A DNA stretch of 64,000 bases. Source: Euryodendron excelsum (Eukaryota; Streptophyta; Magnoliopsida; Ericales; Pentaphylacaceae). Position 1 is the stretch's first letter; each line of letters starts with the position of its first letter. The notes beneath the pieces were generated by a model. That model did no database searches. It was not told where the DNA came from and saw only the letters and a program-made list of their open reading frames with translations. A program made the translations under genes and the position numbers. Shown here in pieces: positions 22,501 to 34,709 of the stretch. The stretch is taken from positions 18,058,501-18,122,500 of the forward strand of contig CM065389.1 in the NCBI GenBank assembly GCA_033060915.1, given 5' to 3'.

Positions 22501-24414
22501 ATAGGTTAAGCTATTTATAGAATCGGAGAAGAGTCTAGTTCTCTATTCCAACATATGTGGGATTGAGAACTTCTAGTTCTCTAACACCTAAAGTTGCATG
22601 ACCTAATATTGCCAAGGTGGTATTAATGATATCACAAAGAACGCTAGTGTTTACAGTATGAACTAGTTCTATAATATATATATATATATAGATAAAGAAG
22701 ACATGACCCGGTCAAGAGGGAAGGGAGGATGGGGGAAAGGAGGGGTTTGGGTGGGGAAGAACGAATTTCATTGAACTACAGAAATCTAACTAGGTAATGT
22801 CACCAGTACTTTGGCTTACCTCTACAAGCCAATCAACCAGTATAGCACGCATGCTGACATTAATGTCTTTCTGAATTCTCTCCATGAAGTCTGTGCAAGG
22901 TCTTTTCTTTGTCTACAAAACAAGGCATCCAAAAAAAAATCCAATGAAAACCAACTTTTGAACCTAAAAATCCATATATTTCCTTTATACAGCAGGCAAC
23001 TTTAAAGTGAAACTTGTGGAAACAATATGTTATTTGCAGGAAAAATTGGGATAACCTATTTTCATGCAGAAATAATAAAATATTGCCCTTCCAACAAATA
23101 CCAAAGCAGATAATGCTTGCAAACAAAAATCTTTGTTGCTGAATATTTGGCTGATGCTCTCCATAAAATTTCAATTTCAAAATACTAGCATAGATTATTC
23201 TTACCCTATACTTCCAGTTCAACAGAATACTGTATTGCAATTTTACAAACCTTCTAAATACCAAAGAGTTGCAATTCAATATGATTATAATCTCTGTTAT
23301 GGTGGAAAAAGTAAAATTTCTGTAACTGTTACTGCAGATAAAACCTTGGGAAAACACAAAGTAACTGCAAAGAAACTACCAGACTAGAACCTACTTTCAA
23401 CCATTCTTTCGTGGTCAAAATTCATAAGACTTCAATTGGATTTAATTAGACAGAGCTGTATATTTTCTTTAGGGAGTTAAATGCACATTAATTGAACAAC
23501 TATGAAGCGAAGAAGAATGGTGATTACTCAAGGTATTTTAAGAAAAATATTTACTGGACACTGACATTCTGACATATTTCAAACCCATTGAATATGTGAC
23601 CACATTATATGCAAGAAATTGAGTGAAAGTTTATATAACAACTAACAAGAATAAAAGGAACTAAAAGCCATTCTTAACATTGCAGCTTACGTTCAGGGTA
23701 TCGAATCCATAGCCTTGCCACTCCGTATTTAAGTTTTCCAAACCAAATGTAATTTTGTTGTCCTATTTTAAACCCTAGGAAATTAAATTAGAGGTATGCA
23801 TTCCATGCTATTCCTTACTAAAAAAAAATATTTTTATTAAAGATAAAGAATCCCGAGACATTTCCAAGAGACCAGAAATGATGAAAAAGGTTGGAAAGTC
23901 TATTTATTACGGCAAAGGAAATTAACAATATGCCAAACAGATTGCAAATATACTTTAGCATGGAAAAAACAAGAATGAACCTCTGATGCACACAAATTCT
24001 TATAGATTTCACATGCAATGGTTGCACAAAGTTGGGGGTCTGTGATGTTATCATCACTGCCAACCACTCTATCGACTGTTTCTATCTCCACAAAAATCTC
24101 TGCATTGCAGATGTCACCTGACAGTAAAAACAAAGACTAGATTAGAAAGGCCATATCATTAAATTCTTACATTCTGCAGTCAAAGAAAATTTAACAAGGT
24201 ATCATGGCCAATGCACTACTGCATATCCTTACAAAGTAAACAAATGCAGTCAATCAGAAGAGAAAAATGAATGGCATAACAAGTAATACGACAAGAAAAG
24301 AGACCTGCTATTCCCACATGATCTGATATGCTGAGACTACTGCATGTTTTCCTCTCAATAGAATTGACCGCCAAAGTATCATTGTTGTCAATGTATTCAA
24401 ATTCCGGACTCCTC

Positions 24415-24447
<33 letters not shown>

Positions 24448-27400
24448 GAAACCGAACCACCATCTGATATACTAGGAGAAACATCCATGCAGATGGGGGC
24501 AGTGAGGGAAGTAATACTTACTGCAGGTTGATCAGCTCTTTGGAAACACGTATCCTTAGAAGAAACATCTGTTCTTGATTTCACGTTGCATGATGTGGGC
24601 AGAGAATTCTCAGAGATGATTGTGTTATAACTGAACGCAGAAGATTCCTTCCTCATCTTGGCAATGTTAACCTCACATGGCACCTTCAGATACAATATTT
24701 GGCCAATTTTACATCATAATTATAGCAATATTGATAGTTTGAGTTATAAAATTATGCACCACAGCTATACAAATTGGATGATCAAAGTGTGCTCATCAAA
24801 CAGATACCGAACAGAAATGCCCACACACATAATGATTGAGGTAGGGTGCTATGGATACAGCACTGAATTTAACTTTTCATGTTTAGCTTCCCAACCATTT
24901 TAAAGCATATGTCCATTTCTTTAAAGATCAACCTAAGTCCTTTTGAAATTTGAGATAAAAATAATAAAAGAAAAAAAATTCTCCTGTGGTTTGGAATCAT
25001 GTGAAACCCATACATGAATAGGATCCTAGAATTCTATGCAAAATATATTGGAATGCATATATTAACTGGTAATTCCAAGTGGCCTCAACCGGACCGGGTG
25101 CAGGGCCCATATCTGAAAAGTCAGGTTTCGATCAGCCTAGGCACCAACCACATGGAACAACAGCAACTCAAAGATTTCGTTGGTGTTTATTTGCCTTATG
25201 GTTTACCTTTATTCTTTGGCCTCAAAGATTATTTATCTGGGTTTCTCGGGTCAGACTATGTTCCTTTCCAGGTTTTATTTTACTTTCGTGTTTTGCAGGT
25301 TGTTTGTAATTCTTGCTCTGCTTACTTGTCTCATACATCACTATGAAAGACTCCTAAAAAGTAAAAATATATAACTGGTGATTGACTCTGAAAACACTTC
25401 AGGGACAGCAAGATGATCTTGCATTTTCCCTATTTGCAGAATGTTATAGAAATGCTTGAATTTTTTTATTTCTAATTTTATGACTTCTTTTCCAAAAAGA
25501 AAGTTAAGCAGCTTTGTAAAGGACAAAAAAAAGGGTGGAATAACGTTTTCAGAATTTACCAAGAGAACTTTTCCAATTCTCTTTTCAATATAAAGAAATG
25601 CTAAAGATTGAATGACTGACACCCCATATAATTTCTGCAGTTCTTGGGTTAAGTATGAATAGGTCACACTCATAAACTCCCCTACCCATTTCTATTACAG
25701 CAAAATAAAATATGTATGCAGGTTGATCACCTATGCATACCTTTTCTAAGTACCAATGCAATCAAAATATTTTAAAAGCCCGTAACAAGACGCTCCCCAG
25801 TAAATCTAATTTAAGAAATAAAAAATAGAATCACAATTGAAATTATTCAACTGTGGTTTCTGCTTGTAAAACTTAAAACACATCCATAGCTGTTTAAACT
25901 AAAATCATGCTAGAAACTAGCAAAATTCAGTCTGGGCAACTAGCAAAATTCAAACTAGCAGCATGTTTAATATTCTAAGTGGCATAAAAAATAAAAAAAT
26001 GAAAATTGTAAACAGCTTTACCTGAATATCAATATCAGCAACACATGCTGTATTTTACTATAAATTATTTAAAATATGGCCAGCCAAGCCCCCATAACTC
26101 CACTAAGGCCAAGGGCCGCCAACAGCAGTGAAACAATCAACTAGGGGCTAGGACCACCATGCAAATTTGAGGTGCCACAATTCGAGGCACTCAAGCTGTC
26201 ATCAAGCTATAAAACTCAACTTGTCATTAAATAATTAAAGGTTATACCAAGCCGTTTTCTTCTACAAAAGAAAATCATGTTTTTATTTGTAATTACCACT
26301 ATAGCTCATTGGAAGTTACCTGGAATGGTGAATAGATGCCAAGAAGTAGTTCAGGGATGAAGAAGGGGGAAAATAACTAATAAAAGAAAGGAGGGAAAAA
26401 CCCTAATAATGATTGGAAAAAATCCAATTTCTAAATAATAGTACAGTGTAAGGATGAAGCTCCAACAAATTTGGTTTTATAAGCCTAAATTTTTGGAGGA
26501 CATTGACCTCTTTGATTTTAAGGTATGTTTCACCCAACTTTTTCTGTATTTGGTAGGATACAAGAGAAAATAGCCTAATAATGAAAGGATAAAAACGACC
26601 TACAATGAACGGAAAAAATGATTTCTAAGTATTATATTGTGAGGATGAAGATCCAACAAATTTGGTTTTATAAGCCTACATTTTTGGAGGACTTCAACCT
26701 CTTTGATTGTAACTTATGTTCCACAGACCCTTAATCTGTATTTGGTAGGACACTTGATGCAGAGAGCAAGCATTCCAAGATATAAATACCATCATATGCC
26801 TTTTAGGTTTAAATGTATCATCAACTTGTGCATGCATACAATACAAATTTGGGAAATTAGAGAACTCCTCTACTGTGTTTGCTTAGGAGGAGATGATCTT
26901 GATTCAATTTTGTATGAAGAACATGAAAACCACCCATTATTTGGATTCTTGCACAAGCACTTAATCAAATCAACTCATTGAAAAAATTCACATTACAATC
27001 TAATCAAAGGGAATAAATTGCTGTCAACGTTAACTAAATCAATCCATTAAAATGATAACATAAAACTCTCCACCATAAAAAATAAAATTAAAAAGATATG
27101 CGCAAAATAACATAATCATATCAATCCATCGAGAAATTCTCACTAAATCAATTAAATAAAACCATCTCCCAACGTTTAATTTTTGACATGTGATATCAAT
27201 TCAATTTTGTATTAGGAGAAAGGAAACCACCCACGGTTTGGGGAGGAGAGAAATGGTTGAAGAGAAGAAAATTCAAGTGACAAACTAATCCAAGAGAAGA
27301 AATCGACTGCGAGTTCAACTTAAAGAATCCATTAAACAAGACGATACCCCAAAACTGGCCCGTATAATTTAGAGGTTGTGGACAAAATAACACATAACAT

Positions 27401-27672
27401 GTCAATTCGTCGACGAACTTTATCAATTAACTGAACAAGTTACGCACCATAGGCTTTTTTGACACAAGTGCGGTCCTTGCAGCATTGGGAGGGCCATTTC
27501 TCTGATTCGTCAGGTTAGCGAGAGCTGGCCGCTTCTTTGCTAATTGGGGCTTCGCCGTCATAGCGTTGCCGGGGTTCTTCGACACCGAGTGCCTCTTGGC
27601 CAAAGACGATGACGATGATGCTGTCGACGATTGCAACGACAAAAATGACGATCGCCGACCAGGAGTGACCAT
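18843..27672 (-). CDS. CYCA1: A-type cyclin, CYCA1 class, copy 2 (complete)
   Basis: Complete 11-exon gene: 27672-27448, 24683-24305, 24117-23981, 22912-22820, 21124-20991, 20872-20797, 20700-20624, 20531-20498, 19932-19783, 19669-19535, 18914-18843. The exons sum to 1,512 nt (503 residues plus stop), all with GT-AG junctions. Exons 2-7 have the same lengths as copy 1. Features: destruction box R48 to N56 (RPALANLTN), MRAIL at 268-272, CDK-contact pair K324 and E353. The C-terminal cyclin fold spans exons 9-10 ([27 protein letters not shown]). The end is [12 protein letters not shown]. The start ATG at 27,672 is the first in frame. Odd: at the exon 7/8 join, residues 374-375 are Trp-Trp where the family and copy 1 have Arg-Arg (FLRRF). 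Introns carry a TRIM, a tandem repeat and microsatellites. It acts with a CDK in S/G2 or meiosis. Confidence 0.93.
19475..19525. repeat. Compound (GT)n(GA)n microsatellite in CYCA1 copy 2 intron 10
   Basis: A (GT)n run (19,475-19,505) changes directly into (GA)n (19,505-19,525). It begins only 10 bases past the exon 10 donor at 19,534, so in the transcript the (TC)n(AC)n tract follows the splice site. Confidence 0.95.
21240..22586 (-). mobile_element. TRIM-type LTR retrotransposon in CYCA1 copy 2 intron 4
   Basis: Two direct terminal repeats of about 200 bp (21,240-21,445 and 22,386-22,586), each starting TG and ending CA. They are flanked by a perfect 5-bp target duplication CCTAA (21,235-21,239 and 22,587-22,591). 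On the minus strand the primer site TGGTATTAGAGTC (22,373-22,385) abuts the 5' LTR. A purine tract (complement of 21,446-21,463) abuts the 3' LTR. The interior is about 0.9 kb and encodes no gag or pol. From 21,520 to 22,300 it is a degenerate minisatellite of units like GGATGGCCAGAGGGACGCC. Intron 4 of copy 1 is only 243 bp, so this insertion postdates the cyclin duplication. Confidence 0.93.
26402..26751. repeat. Imperfect 190-bp tandem duplication in CYCA1 copy 2 intron 1
   Basis: Two adjacent units share CCAACAAATTTGG, TTTTATAAGCCTA and CTGTATTTGGTAGGA with a period of 190 bp. No coding content. The rest of intron 1 (24,684-27,447) is AT-rich. A GC-richer block at about 25,080-25,340 opens a 76-residue frame that I do not recognise. 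Confidence 0.8.
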
Positions 27673-28952
27673 TTGGGGTCGTATCAAGACCCAAACCCCA
27701 GACCTCAACTGTAAGCAAGAAAATCAATTGCTTAGTTTCTGAATTGCTTGAAAATTAAGAAATTAAGGAATGAACTGGAATGATAGTTCTATGAAGTGAA
27801 TCAAACCTGAGTAGTTGATAGTGAATTCGGAGAGACGGGTTAAGATGTAGACTTGAATTCAACGGTTTTTGAAGGGTTTTGCAGAGATATATGAATTGTG
27901 CAGTTTGTAGAGAGACAGAGGGAGGGAAAATGATGATTTGTTTATTATTATTTTGAGAATTTGGGGCGGGCAAGAAATGTTGATTAGCCAGATTTGAATT
28001 ACTAACTGAAGTCGTAAGATCATGACCATACGTTATGATTGATGAGATATGGACCGTTCAATTGATTCCGGCGCGGCTTGGAGCGATCCGAGTTTAGACG
28101 AAGCTTCGAAGAGACAGCCGAATAATCCGGTTCCGGAATGCAAGGGTACAGTTGTCAATTGAATTGATTTTGCTTTGTTTTGAAATAAATCATGATATTT
28201 CGATTTCTTTTTTCCCGCTCCTCTCGTTATAGTAGGGTAAGCCATGCATCTGATGTGTCTGTCTAAGTCCACTCATAATTTATAGGACTTGAGAATTTTT
28301 TTAAATCTGATTATATTAATGGACAAACTTGAAAATTTTATTTGAAATCTGTCCCAACTTGAAAAAAATATAAAATAATATATTTATATATATGTAATTA
28401 AATTTTATGTTATTCATATTATTTTTAGAGAAAAAATATTTATTAAATGGAAGGACTGGGGCGGGCTTCGAAATGCAATTTTTGTTATTGGACGAGTATG
28501 AGATTTAGTTTTAGTCCAAATGGGATTTATTTTTGACATAGGCGCAGCCTGACCAATGTCCATCCTTACATTATCCACCCCCTCTTTAAAATATTTGCAT
28601 CTTACTAGCGAAAATATCTCAAATTTTAAAAGGTATTGCTAGTATGTGCCCTAAGAGCAAATTTAGAATTTGCTAATTTTAATGCAAAAGAAAAGTCTAT
28701 TCTTAAAGAAATTTTTTGCAAAAGATTTCACCATAATGATGTGACTGTAACAGTAATATTTTTAAAATTATGAACCAAGACAGTAGGTGTTTTGGTTTGA
28801 AATTAAATGAGCACAAATAGCTATAACATTTTGTATGAAAAGTCTTGTAAAAAAATTATGGGTTAGACTCACTTTGAGGGAATCCAAAAAGATTATAAAA
28901 CCATTAAATAGTATATTATACGATTACACTTAAAAAGTGTAAGCTTGTGTAT
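27673..28952 (-). promoter_or_regulatory. 5' flank of CYCA1 copy 2
   Basis: Upstream of the ATG lie AACGG cores at 27,859-27,868 (plus-strand sense) and 28,050-28,060 (TGAACGGTCC on the minus strand). There is also a consensus E2F site TTTCCCGC at 28,211-28,218. Both site classes are typical of S-phase and G2/M genes. Beyond about 28,280 the sequence is AT-rich and I see nothing further until the solo LTR at 28,953. Function is inferred from motif and position. Confidence 0.5.
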
Positions 28953-30057
28953 TGTTGGAATTAGATTAGTTATAAATAGCCTAAATTAGCGTATTTTTGT
29001 CCCTAATAGAGGTTTTTGTATATTTTGTAGGAATTGGAGACAAAAAGTAGCTTAAAATGAGCAACAAAGGCAAAGTGTGAAACAGTCATTTCGAACGGAA
29101 TTTCAAACCATCTAGATGCTAGGAGTGAAAGAGTTTTCAGAGTTATTCACTGTTCAGACGAAATTTATATCCTTCTGGACAATCAGAGAGGGCGCTAAAA
29201 TCAAAGATGCCTACCCTCCAGAAGGACCCAATTTCGTCCAAACAACCAGAGACTTTGCACAAAGACACTTTTGCCTAGCCGTCGGGGTGGCACACATTTA
29301 TGAGGTTAGTTAAGATCCCCCATTCCAAGTGTACGAACTATGATTAGATTTTAGAAAGCTTTTCAGTGTACTTTTATAGAGAAAAACCTAATTCAATTGT
29401 ACTTCTATTTAATTCCTTTGTAATTCACAATAGTTTTCATCAATTCAATTGCATTTCAATCATGTCCATAAGTAGCTAAATCTCTCCCTTTGCAAAGAAT
29501 GTGAAGATTGCTTGGGAAATTGATGATTTCATAAAGGTATTTGATTATACCTTAATGTTCATCTTTTGATTACATGAATTTATGTTAATTCATATTAGAT
29601 TTTCAAGAACCCAAGTGCTTATGATTACATTTTTTAATTCTCATGTACAAATTGGAATGGGTATGAGGATTGCTTAAATTCCTAATATGAACACTTTGAT
29701 TTGATTATCTACAATTTAATTGAATTTTCATAAGTTCAATTTTGGAATTTCGTTGTTAAATCCTCCGATTCAACGCCACGATTGATGGCATTGAATTGAG
29801 ATAAGCAATACCTAGAGAAATCCCCAATTCACCCAAGCAATCGAAACTTTCATTGCCAAGACCATTTTAAACTCAAATTCTATTTTTGAACAAACAATTT
29901 CAAAACCAAACCAACTCAATTTTCATTTTAATTTCAATATTTGTGAGGTTGTTTATTAAGTATTAGTTCGTCCTTAGAGTGAATTTCACCATAACTCCCG
30001 AGTATGTACTACTTCGCGACATCCTTCACTTGGTTTAGCATTGCTTAAGTTGCAACA
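28953..30057. mobile_element. Probable solo LTR
   Basis: Begins TGTTGGAATT and ends AAGTTGCAACA, so the termini are inverted TGTTG/CAACA. GTAT is duplicated on both sides (28,949-28,952 and 30,058-30,061). The 1.1-kb body has no coding capacity beyond a 65-codon frame at 29,116-29,313 that I do not recognise. A partner LTR was not found in the window. The 4-bp target site is short for a plant Ty3 or copia element, which lowers confidence. Confidence 0.55.
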
Positions 30058-30869
30058 GTATTTCTTGGGATAAAATTTGGTTATCCGATGAAATAACGGG
30101 GGATAGGACTATCTCATAGGATAAGGGACAATGAATATCATAGAGCGAGTTATATTAACCATGCAATGTGACATGCTTTATTCCATATATGGTGTGACTA
30201 GAATTGGATGTGAAATTGTATAAGAAGATAAAAGAAATGATAACAATAGTCCTATTGGAAGAGTTAGAGCCTCTCATTAAGCGAAAGTTCGAGCCTCGCG
30301 AGCCCCTTACCCTTTCCCCAGCTTATATCCAAAAACAAATAATTGTAAATTTACCCAAATAAAGTTCACATGAAATTTTGAGCATTTGGGATGTTAAAGG
30401 AAATTTGATAACTTTTTTAAGCTTTATATATTTATTTTTTGACAAAGCGCAAAACACAAAAAAAAAAAAAAAAAATCTCATAACACTTACTGAAGACGAC
30501 ACTCACATAAAGTGCAACTCTCTTAAGGAGAAGCGAGGTGGGGGTATACATTTATAGGGATTGTGCATGTGTCGATTTGATTCAAGTTTGTGTCAAACTT
30601 AAAGCCGAATAAATTTTGATTGGTTCTAGATTTTTGGATCCGGAATTGAACTGATCATGTAATAGAACTGAACCGAACCGAGTCAGTCAAATAGGGTTCC
30701 CCTATTTTGTACAATGTTTGACTTATGCACTTACATATTTTAAATAGAAAATAGACTTAATTTTACATCCTTATTTCTCAAAGTATTTAAAAACAACATA
30801 TAAAACAAATTACCAATATTTAAGTACACTAAATAATCAAGTAGAGAATTTTAACCAACCCAAACTCTC
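30058..30869. other. Intergenic, no gene seen
   Basis: AT-rich sequence with a poly-A run at about 30,460-30,477. At about 30,660-30,690 there are short repeats of the GAACCGAACCGA type common in degenerate plant transposons. A GTTCGAGCC motif near 30,288 resembles a tRNA B box, but no cloverleaf surrounds it. Confidence 0.5.
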
Positions 30870-31158
30870 TTACTACTACGGTGCTGAAGTCAAAACACTT
30901 TCCATCCACTTCTTTTTTAGAAGCTTTGATTGAATCAAACTCCTCATTTACTTGGTGCAGCAGTTTTTATGCTCGATCTTTATTAGAAGTAGGATTAAGG
31001 TGAAGAATTGCTTATGGTAAATCAGTTAGGATATGGCAAGATAGATGGCTTCCAACTCCTATCGCTTTGAAAGTAATTTCACCTTGGTGCACTTTAGATC
31101 AAGAAGCTAAGGTCGCAGATCTTATTGATGAAACTAGTAGGTGTTGGAAACAAGATGT
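30870..31158 (+). pseudogene. LINE remnant, 5' part
   Basis: Translated sequence resembles the region between reverse transcriptase and the zinc-binding domain of plant L1-like LINEs: RIAYGKSVRIWQDRWLPTP, then KVADLIDETSRCWKQDV. One stop interrupts it. It is cut at 31,159 by the CACTA element and resumes at 34,710 in the same frame. The 5' end of the LINE is missing, as usual for truncated insertions. Confidence 0.75.
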
Positions 31159-34100
31159 CACTACGTCAATTACTGCCGGCAAAAGGTACTCCAACCGCCT
31201 CTAAAGTATATAACGGCGGTTACACGACGAAAAAATCAACTGCCGCCTAAGTAGGTGTCAGGAAAACTAATACGGTGGTAAAGCTACCGCCAATAAGCAA
31301 AAACAACGGTTCTAAGGTGGTATTAACCTGCCTCAATTGATATCGACGTTTTAAGTTCGTTCAACGACGGTTCAATGTTACCGCCACTAAAGTATGTCGT
31401 TTGCGACGGTTGATTACCTCCGTGATAGCTTGTACCATTATTAGTGGTAGTCATACTTAAATGTTGTAAATTAACCATTCATATTTACGTATACTATTAG
31501 CGGTGGTCGACTTAACGGCCATTTTGTTAGAATTTAATCGTTGTTAAAAGTTCGTTTATTCCTATAAATATATCTTCTATGGCAATTCTATATTACCAGC
31601 GCTAAAGATAAATATTTATTATGATATACATTTAGCACTAAAATCTTATATTACACTAGGTGACATGTATAAAAACATATATATCCACATTTAAACTGCA
31701 TGTTATCCATTCATGATATGTAATCAATATGCAAAACAAAAAAAATTGTCTCAAAAAATGGTCAGACATCCAATACAACAAGTTAAAATTTTTTCATTAT
31801 CAAAAATGTCAATGTATCCAAATAAGTCAATACACACCAACTTGATAAATTTCAAGACAAAAGACTTATACAAGTCAAAACCAATGACTCCAAAATGTTA
31901 GTCACTACAAAAATTCAATAGGCCATCAAAAACAACTGTCCCACATGTCAACCCTTGCATATGCGAGCATCTATCTACTCTCAATCTGCACACAAAGAAA
32001 AAATAACTAAGAAAATAAGAAATTTGCCTATTAATAGTATCAAGCATTAGAAATAGGACAAAATATGCAATATTAATGTACTGTATCATACCTTATTAGA
32101 AGTCCAAGCTACACATTTGTTAACAACATCTCCAATTGTGTTCACACATTCACATCGTATTATCAAATATTGACGAGGTTTTATCGCCTTCTTAATATGC
32201 ACTTCCCAAAATATGTCAATGACCAATACGATATATTTAAATTTGCAATCACATAATTCCAAAATGGCAATCGAGGAAAAAGAAAATTAGATAAATTCAG
32301 TTTTTTTTCACCAAGTGATATTCATGAAATGATTTATCTCCTCCAGTAATACATAATAGAGTAGTATATATATTGCTAGAATATTTGAATAGTTTAGAGC
32401 CTATGTTTTTCACAAATTGTAAAAAAGAAAGGGGTTGTCCAACTTCTCAAAATAAAGTGCAAACCCTGTTTTTCAGCTAATTTTAGAGTAAAATCTAAAT
32501 CTACTAGAAATAAATTAGCATGCAAATCTTATATGGTGGGAAAGTCTTATGAGTCTACTTTCTAATAAAAAAAACAAAGTATGATTTGCTTGACTGTGGA
32601 GAGAGATATGACTATTTTACTAAAGAGTGTCAAAGCTGCCTATAGAATTCGAAAATACAGCAGCCTTTGGTATTCTCTCTAATCCAGCCCACAATATTGC
32701 AATATATGTACTGATATTTTTTTCTATTACCAAAACTTGTTAATTCCCATACATGAGCTCGAAGCATGAAGGCTGAGAAACTAACAAGATAACACTTGGC
32801 CTATAGGGCCTGTACTTATCTTTGAAATAAAGAAGCATAATATAACTAGAACACATATTTGATTTGATACTTCAAATTGTATTTAGTTTCGTAAATGTAA
32901 GACAGACTTCAAATTGTGTTTGGTTTTTTTTTACTATCAAGTACCAGCTCAAAAGCTAAAAGTATGACTAACATGGGAGGTCTTCATAGTTCCCAAGCCT
33001 AATTCAATTAGGTTCACAAGCCATTGGAGCTAAATTTTTAGCATCCAAAAGAAAATAGGAGAAATGTGTAGTCATGATTTTTGGGGTAACTTTGCAACAA
33101 AATCTGATTTAACTAGGAGAATTCCCACCATTGATCCATATATAGTTGGAAAGATTTATGAGTCTAGTTTCCAACAAAAAAAACGGTGCATCAGTTGGAG
33201 TTTTCTAGAGGGAGTTATAGCCGTTTTCGTAAAGTGACTCTGATAGGTAATCAAGGTTCAAAGGCAACCCTTTTACTTTGTTCTGCAGGTTAGGCATAAT
33301 GATTATTCTAGAAAGGCAACAAATAGAATGTGAATAAGTTTATGTAATCACTAGAAAGGATTATAGAAAGAAATTCTTGATCATCTATTTGAAAAAAGTC
33401 AATACAAATTAAATCTTGTAATTTAACCATAATGAACAAATTTGGTAACTCCTACAAATTTGCAAAATAGAAAATTTAATAACTAGGATATTGCTTTAAA
33501 GGAAAAATGAAATAGGTGTTACATTATTGCTGATTGCAGAGCTTCAAAGCTAGACAGTCTCAGTTAGCTACAAACAACAATACATAATTTAGCCATCATT
33601 GCCTGGCCATGAAGTGTATTATATCATCTCAATCCAAGCTAAAAATCCACTGTAAGAATCTAGTAATGGTATAAAAAAATTTGAAAAATGGAGCATCACT
33701 TTCAAATAATGAATACAAAATAATTTCCATCAAAAGGAGACCGAAAATCCCAATAGTGATGGTTTTTCACCTTTTAACTGAAGAAAATAAAAAATCAAAA
33801 GAAAACAACAAAAAAAAAAAAAAAAAAAGATATTTAGAGGACAAAAAACATATGAAAGTTTGACATTTATAATCATATTAGTGCACAAGCCATAGTAGAA
33901 GAAATGACACATGTAAACATATGAAATTTTTTTACCCAAATATTACATTGGCAACAAAGAAAAAGTTGAACACGCCATTCCCAAATATGATATTGGTAGA
34001 GCACATGCTTGATGCATATTTATACATATAACATATGGGTATGCATGTGTAGATGTATATAACAACGCAAGCTTTGGAATAGAAAAAAAAAACCAAAGAG

Positions 34101-34706
34101 TGAAGGCTTGGATTCACACCTAGGGTTCAAAATTAATTGAAGCTTCATGAAACCAAGGGTTCAAAATTGTTAAGCCTCTAACAGTTCACAACAATAAGAG
34201 AGCATTGGGCTCAAAGAATCTAGAAAAAACTAAGAGAAAGAACTCAAGAGAGAGAGAGACTTACAGATTGGGGAAATTTGGGAGAAATGGTGAGATTGAA
34301 GAGTATGCTTACCATTGCATTGAAAAATCATTTGTGAGATTCTTTGAGAGAAGGAGAGAGCTGCCTTGGCTTTCTTTGAGAGAAGGGTCGACTGACGCCA
34401 ATTAAGGGAAGTATGATTTATAGGGAATGCAATTTCAGGTGGAGGGAAAAAAAATAGGACAATGTCATTTTCGTTTGGCTTGGTCTTTAAAGGTTATTAT
34501 TCAAAAACTGCCGACAAAAGTTTTATTTAATGGATATTCCATCTTGGAGTGCTAATTGGTGATTTATTTTGCGACGGTAGGTATGAACCGCTGTTAATAA
34601 TTATGTATAACGACAGTAGTATACCCGCCGTTAATAAAGATCAATAAAGGCGATTTTTGACCTGTCGTTAATATTACCGCTGCTAAAAGTCATATTTCTT
34701 GTAGTG
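31159..34706. mobile_element. Non-autonomous CACTA (En/Spm-like) transposon
   Basis: Starts CACTACGTCAATTACTGCCG and ends so that its reverse complement begins CACTACAAGAAATATGAC, the CACTA terminal signature. A 3-bp target duplication TGT flanks it (31,156-31,158 and 34,707-34,709). Both ends carry subterminal clusters of CGGCGGT/ACCGCC-like motifs (31,170-31,510 and 34,500-34,690), the binding-site arrays typical of the superfamily. The 3.5-kb interior is AT-rich with no transposase frame. It sits inside the LINE, so it is the younger insertion. Confidence 0.93.
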
Positions 34707-34709
34707 TGT

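Noticed and set aside
25014..25374. Frames of 64-110 codons in CYCA1 copy 2 intron 1
   Set aside because: Three overlapping frames in one GC-richer block with no recognisable domain; possibly a transposon scrap, not enough to call.
29116..29313. 65-codon frame inside the putative solo LTR
   Set aside because: Too short, no similarity recognised, and lies within a non-coding repeat.
30270..30330. Possible tRNA gene (GTTCGAGCC B-box-like motif)
   Set aside because: No A box at proper distance and no acceptor or anticodon stems could be paired.
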